Below are positions 32,208-35,163 of a stretch of DNA of 35,163 bases, in pieces. The stretch comes from Synergistaceae bacterium (lineage in GTDB: Bacteria > Synergistota > Synergistia > Synergistales > Aminobacteriaceae): the NCBI GenBank assembly GCA_031267575.1, contig JAIRYN010000027.1, positions 1-35,163 of the forward strand, written 5' to 3'. A model generated the notes under the pieces. That model worked only from the letters and a program-made list of their open reading frames with translations. It was not told the origin of the DNA and did no database searches. A program made the translations under genes and the position numbers. Position 1 is the stretch's first letter. Every line of letters starts with the position of its first letter.

Positions 32208-32520
32208 CCGATCCTTTCAGCGTACTAATGCCTACTCATAACTAGTAGATACGTTTCGCATAGTGTTCCTTTGTAGAGACACACGATCTCTACACGCAAA
32301 CATTCGGATGCCCGGGCCAATAGCCACTGCGCGGCCTTGGTTTTCGGCTACAACATCAGCGGCTATTGGGACGCGTATGAACTTATCAGACTCCAAAATC
32401 AATCGTCAATTCCGTCTTCATCGGCCCCCTCCTTACTATCGAAACGCGACTGTCGAAACATACAGCCCTGTTACCTACGCCGCTTGATACTCCGTATATA
32501 ATTTCACCATAACACATTGT
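32208..32520 (-). mobile_element. IS607-derived non-autonomous repeat, copy D
   Basis: The minus strand begins with a decayed tnpA 5' end (YGVSSGVGNRAVCFD at about 32510-32450, from LYTVYQAAEVTG). It continues through the middle shared with copy B, then a TnpB-like segment reading QGRAVAIGPGIRMFAC (about 32342-32295), where relatives have AIDPG. A perfect hairpin GTAGAGA/TCTCTAC (32273-32293) and the conserved right end follow, finishing ATTAGTACGCTGAAAGG before htpG. The remaining gap 32521-32650 is AT-rich with no gene. Confidence 0.75.
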
Positions 32521-32650
32521 AACATTTTGTAATAGTTCATTCAGACAAAATATTAATGTATTATAGCTTGTCATGTGCAGATACTTACGCATTCTCTTCC
32601 TAAACGATTTTTTGCGTGACGTAAAAATAATTATAAGATATATTGATTCT

Positions 32651-32686
32651 CAATCAAAATTTTCTCCCCAATCAAAATTTTCTCCT
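32651..32686 (-). repeat. 18-bp duplication of the amidohydrolase stop region
   Basis: Two adjacent copies (minus strand aggagaaaattttgattg and gggagaaaattttgattg). The first holds the stop codon of the amidohydrolase gene and the second repeats it just downstream. Confidence 0.85.
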
Positions 32687-33532
32687 CGATTTTAGCTCTT
32701 CCAACAACATTAACGCGTTGCCTCGCTTGATCCCTTCGATGGTGTTGTCGGAAAGACCGGACTCCAACAGAGCTTTTTCGTAACGACTGGAATCGAGAAT
32801 CGGGAAATCTGTCCCCATGAGAAATTTACGCACGACGCCGGAGGCCTCGATCATCTTTAGAATCTTGGGTTCGTAGAGCCACGGCAGGGCCGCCAGATCA
32901 TAAAAGGCGTTGGAGAGGTAAAGTTTCATCTCCGGCATCTGTTCATAAAGCCACAGGCCGCCCCCGAAATGGGCAAAAATGACCCGAATCTCCGGGTGAT
33001 GCATACAGAAGGCGGCCGCTTCTTTGGGTCCTACGTTGCCCTTTCCGACATAAGCGTGCCCCACGGGTTCGGCTGTGTGCCAGAGAACGCACAGGTTCGC
33101 CTCGCGCAGGACGCCAGCCAATCGCCACGTTTGGGAAATATCGGCGATATCAATTCCCTGCCCTTCAGGAAACAACTCCCCTACTCCAATGAGCCCGGCC
33201 TCCGCGCAACGGAGGATTTCCTTGTCGCTCCCCCGGACTAGAGGGGGCGCCAGACACAGACCATCTAGTTTGTCTGGATGTTTTCGCGCGCACTCGATAA
33301 TGTAGTCGTTGCAGAGCCGGCAAAGCCCTAGGTCCCGAAAGGCGAAGCCTCCCACCACCGCCCGCTCCACCGCATCCCGTTCCATACGAGGCAAAAGGTC
33401 GTCGAGGGTTGCCCATTTGTGCACTCCATTATGAACAAGCGCGTCGAAATAAGGCTCTCGCTTCGAGATTTTCTCCGCATCGCGGATGACGTCCGGCGGA
33501 TATAAATGAATGTGAAAGTCAATGGTCTTCAT
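32672..33532 (-). CDS. Amidohydrolase_2-family metal-dependent hydrolase
   Basis: The 286 residues form a TIM-barrel hydrolase. The metal motif is near the N-terminus (TIDFHIHLYP), with further His in VLWHTAEPVGHAY and VIFAHFGGG, and an Asp in FLMGTDFPILDSS that acts as the late metal ligand or general base. Members hydrolyse or decarboxylate small, often aromatic or cyclic, substrates; the substrate here is unknown. The start ATG 33532 is about 70 bases after the decarboxylase gene on the same strand, so they may be cotranscribed. Confidence 0.82.
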   Translation of the reverse strand: MKTIDFHIHLYPPDVIRDAEKISKREPYFDALVHNGVHKWATLDDLLPRMERDAVERAVVGGFAFRDLGLCRLCNDYIIECARKHPDKLDGLCLAPPLVRGSDKEILRCAEAGLIGVGELFPEGQGIDIADISQTWRLAGVLREANLCVLWHTAEPVGHAYVGKGNVGPKEAAAFCMHHPEIRVIFAHFGGGLWLYEQMPEMKLYLSNAFYDLAALPWLYEPKILKMIEASGVVRKFLMGTDFPILDSSRYEKALLESGLSDNTIEGIKRGNALMLLEELKSRRKF

Positions 33533-33601
33533 TTGCGCGAATTTAAGCGAATGAACAACTTTACGTTTGAAAAAATTCTTGACATGTCTGTGCAGAATCT
33601 T

Positions 33602-34777
33602 TCAATCGATCACATAAGACTTCAAAGGAGGAAAGCCGTTGAAAAAAACGGCGCTATAGGTCTGGGTATAAGCGCCCGTCGTCAAAAAGTAGAGTCTATC
33701 GCCCTCTTGCAAATTAGACGGAAGGCGACAGGGCATTTTTTCGTAGAGTACGTCCATGCTGTCGCAGGTGGGACCGGCCAACACATAGTCATTGGCTTCC
33801 CCCGTCTGTTCCGAGTAGATAGGGTATTTGATGGATTCGTCCAAGGTCTCGATGAGTCCGCCGAATTTGCCGACGTCGAGGTAAAGCCAGGGAATACCGC
33901 TCTCGCGTTCTTTGTGGGAAATCATGACGATCTCCGTCACCAAAACGCCGGCGTCCCCCACCATGTAGCGTCCGGGCTCAATGAGAATCTGGGGAAAATC
34001 CGAGCTGAAAAATTCGCGCAAATAGTCCGTGATTTCAGCGGCGTAGACGTAGGTCTCCTCCACTGGATGCAGGTAATGGGCAGGAAAACCGCCACCCATG
34101 TTGATGAGGTCAAGGGTGACTCCCTTCTCCTTCGCGGCGTCGAAAAGCTCTTTGCAGGTGGCGAGGGCCACCCGCCATTGGGTGACGTCGTGCTGCTGAG
34201 AACCCACGTGAAAAGAAATGCCTCTGGGATTGAGCCCCAGCTCTTTCGAGAGCAGAATATTTTGGAAAATCACGTCAGGTTGCGCCCCAAATTTTCGGGA
34301 CAGAGGCCAGTCCGACCCCAATCCACTGGACAGGATTCTAAAAAAAATGTCGCTGCCTGGGGCGTTTTGCGCTACTTTGCGTACATCGCTTTCCGCGTCT
34401 GTGGCGAAAAGGCGTATTCCTTTTTCATAAGCGTACCGAATGTCCCGGTCCTTCTTGATAGTGTTTCCATAACTCATACGGTTCGGAGAAACGCCCAGGC
34501 CAAGCATTAAGTTCAGCTCGTGAACAGAGGCAATGTCGAAAGAACTTCCCCGTTCGATCAACAGTCTCAAAACCGCGTCTGAGGGGTTTGCCTTGATGGC
34601 GTAGTAAATGTGTGCATAGGGCATCGATTTTTCCAATTCATCGTATTTCCTTGCCACAGTGCTCAATGATGTCATTAGGAATGGCGTCTCTTTGGCCGAG
34701 GCAAATTCCTTGAACTTTGCAAAACGTTCTTTCGTCATGTAATTTTCCATGTCAAAAGAATACTCGAATACGTGCAC
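33602..34777 (-). CDS. Fold-type III PLP decarboxylase, ornithine/lysine decarboxylase-like
   Basis: The 391-residue alanine-racemase-fold enzyme likely decarboxylates ornithine or lysine to putrescine or cadaverine. The PLP lysine is in YYAIKANPS (Lys62). Other motifs are FHVGSQQ (His190), INMGGGFPAHY (227-235), the phosphate-binding EPGRYMV (267-273), and GPTCDSMD with Cys338 and Asp339, which act from the partner subunit at the active site. The pattern fits ODC/LDC better than diaminopimelate decarboxylase. The start is GTG 34777 with AGGGGG 9 bases upstream; the frame also has ATG codons 9 and 13 codons later. In some Gram-negative anaerobes cadaverine or putrescine is linked to peptidoglycan; whether that applies here is unknown. 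Confidence 0.85.
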   Translation of the reverse strand: MHVFEYSFDMENYMTKERFAKFKEFASAKETPFLMTSLSTVARKYDELEKSMPYAHIYYAIKANPSDAVLRLLIERGSSFDIASVHELNLMLGLGVSPNRMSYGNTIKKDRDIRYAYEKGIRLFATDAESDVRKVAQNAPGSDIFFRILSSGLGSDWPLSRKFGAQPDVIFQNILLSKELGLNPRGISFHVGSQQHDVTQWRVALATCKELFDAAKEKGVTLDLINMGGGFPAHYLHPVEETYVYAAEITDYLREFFSSDFPQILIEPGRYMVGDAGVLVTEIVMISHKERESGIPWLYLDVGKFGGLIETLDESIKYPIYSEQTGEANDYVLAGPTCDSMDVLYEKMPCRLPSNLQEGDRLYFLTTGAYTQTYSAVFFNGFPPLKSYVID

Positions 34778-34854
34778 TACGACATGCCCCCTTGCAAATA
34801 AATTAGAACCCGCCTTCCAGGCTCCAACGCAGCGTATAGTTTACTCTGGATTTT

Positions 34855-35034
34855 TCAAATGTCGATGGTAAAAAGCCAAAAATCTGTCGTTGAACGCGCC
34901 GCGTAAACTGATCCTGAAAAGACAAAGCGATTATGGTCGATGATCGAAAAAGTATCGGATCCGCGGTAAACACCATTATTTTTTATTTCGTCGCCCACTA
35001 TTGCCTGGTAATCTCTTTTCTTGTAGACTGACAT
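34855..35034 (-). CDS. Possible small hypothetical protein
   Basis: A 59-codon frame starting MSVYKKRDYQAIVGDEIKN lies between the decarboxylase gene and the right-edge gene. The amino-acid composition looks protein-like, but there is no clear ribosome site and no recognisable family. It could be a remnant or chance. The rest of 34778-35065 holds nothing else that I can support. Confidence 0.3.
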   Translation of the reverse strand: MSVYKKRDYQAIVGDEIKNNGVYRGSDTFSIIDHNRFVFSGSVYAARSTTDFWLFTIDI

Positions 35035-35065
35035 TTGAAAATATCCACCGCGTTGGAGGTTGGTT

Positions 35066-35163
35066 ATGATAGAAAGCAAAGTTAACAGAGAATACAAGGA
35101 CAGCGTTTTTAGCAAATTGTGCGAAGACAAAAAAAGATTGATTGAGATTTATAACGCCATAGC
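35066..35163 (+). CDS. Rpn-family (PD-(D/E)XK) nuclease/putative transposase, 5' end only
   Basis: The frame starts at ATG 35066 with GGAGG at 35055-35059 and runs off the right edge after about 32 codons. The visible NREYKDSVFSKLCEDKKRLI is characteristic of the N-terminus of Rpn-type proteins (recombination-promoting nuclease / putative transposase family). The catalytic region lies outside the window, so activity cannot be judged. Confidence 0.65.
   Translation, partial: MIESKVNREYKDSVFSKLCEDKKRLIEIYNAI

Noticed and set aside
33506-34510. 334-codon plus-strand open frame opposite the decarboxylase
   Set aside because: The minus strand encodes complete PLP decarboxylase motifs; the plus frame shows none.

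Overview
The window looks like a chromosomal segment of a Gram-negative, flagellated, probably anaerobic and host-associated bacterium. The best overall fit is Synergistota (Synergistaceae-like). This is inferred from the mix of lipid A/LPS genes, FliD, AbgT/M20 amino-acyl metabolism, sugar-acid catabolism, an AhbA/AhbB-type protein and frequent GTG/TTG starts. No rRNA or other phylogenetic marker is present to confirm it.

Layout. Positions 1-1680 hold an unrecognised partial gene, a HisC-like aminotransferase and an IS607-derived repeat (copy A). Positions 1683-3350 hold a YkvI-like membrane protein and IS200/IS605 debris. Positions 3351-8534 are a housekeeping block on the + strand: mutY, tRNA-Gln with its own promoter and terminator, glmU, prs, rplY (CTC form) and pth. 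An M20 amidohydrolase and an AbgT transporter follow (8738-11648), probably a peptide or acyl-amino-acid utilisation pair. Positions 11923-16379 are a sugar-acid module: a GntP-family permease and an IlvD/Edd-family dehydratase, with a divergent FadR-type GntR regulator and a likely operator between dehydratase and regulator. Positions 16711-17757 encode a fused AhbA-AhbB-like siroheme decarboxylase. A minus-strand envelope operon occupies 24508-17732: flippase-like membrane protein, ICMT-like methyltransferase, hypothetical, MsbA-like ABC exporter, and an LpxK fused to an LpxB-related domain. An IS607-family element (24510-25565) lies immediately upstream. Next come a hypothetical gene, fliD behind a sigma-28-type promoter, htpG with a small partner gene, an amidohydrolase, an ornithine/lysine-type decarboxylase, and the start of an Rpn-like nuclease/transposase gene at the right edge.

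The most unusual content is the repeat biology. (1) Four IS607-derived copies, all in one orientation, end 5-17 bases before the start codon of a minus-strand gene. The conserved end carries a Shine-Dalgarno-like GAAAGGAT, so the element seems to supply the 5' UTR and ribosome binding site. (2) A roughly 70-bp palindromic repeat is translated in frame inside the HisC-like protein and at the C-terminus of the LpxK fusion, resembling the Rickettsia palindromic elements in behaviour. (3) Short tandem duplications with units of 9-21 bp occur at many gene 3' ends, often across the stop codon, and inside genes including the IS607 transposase. Together these suggest a genome with strong local duplication and mobile elements domesticated at gene borders.
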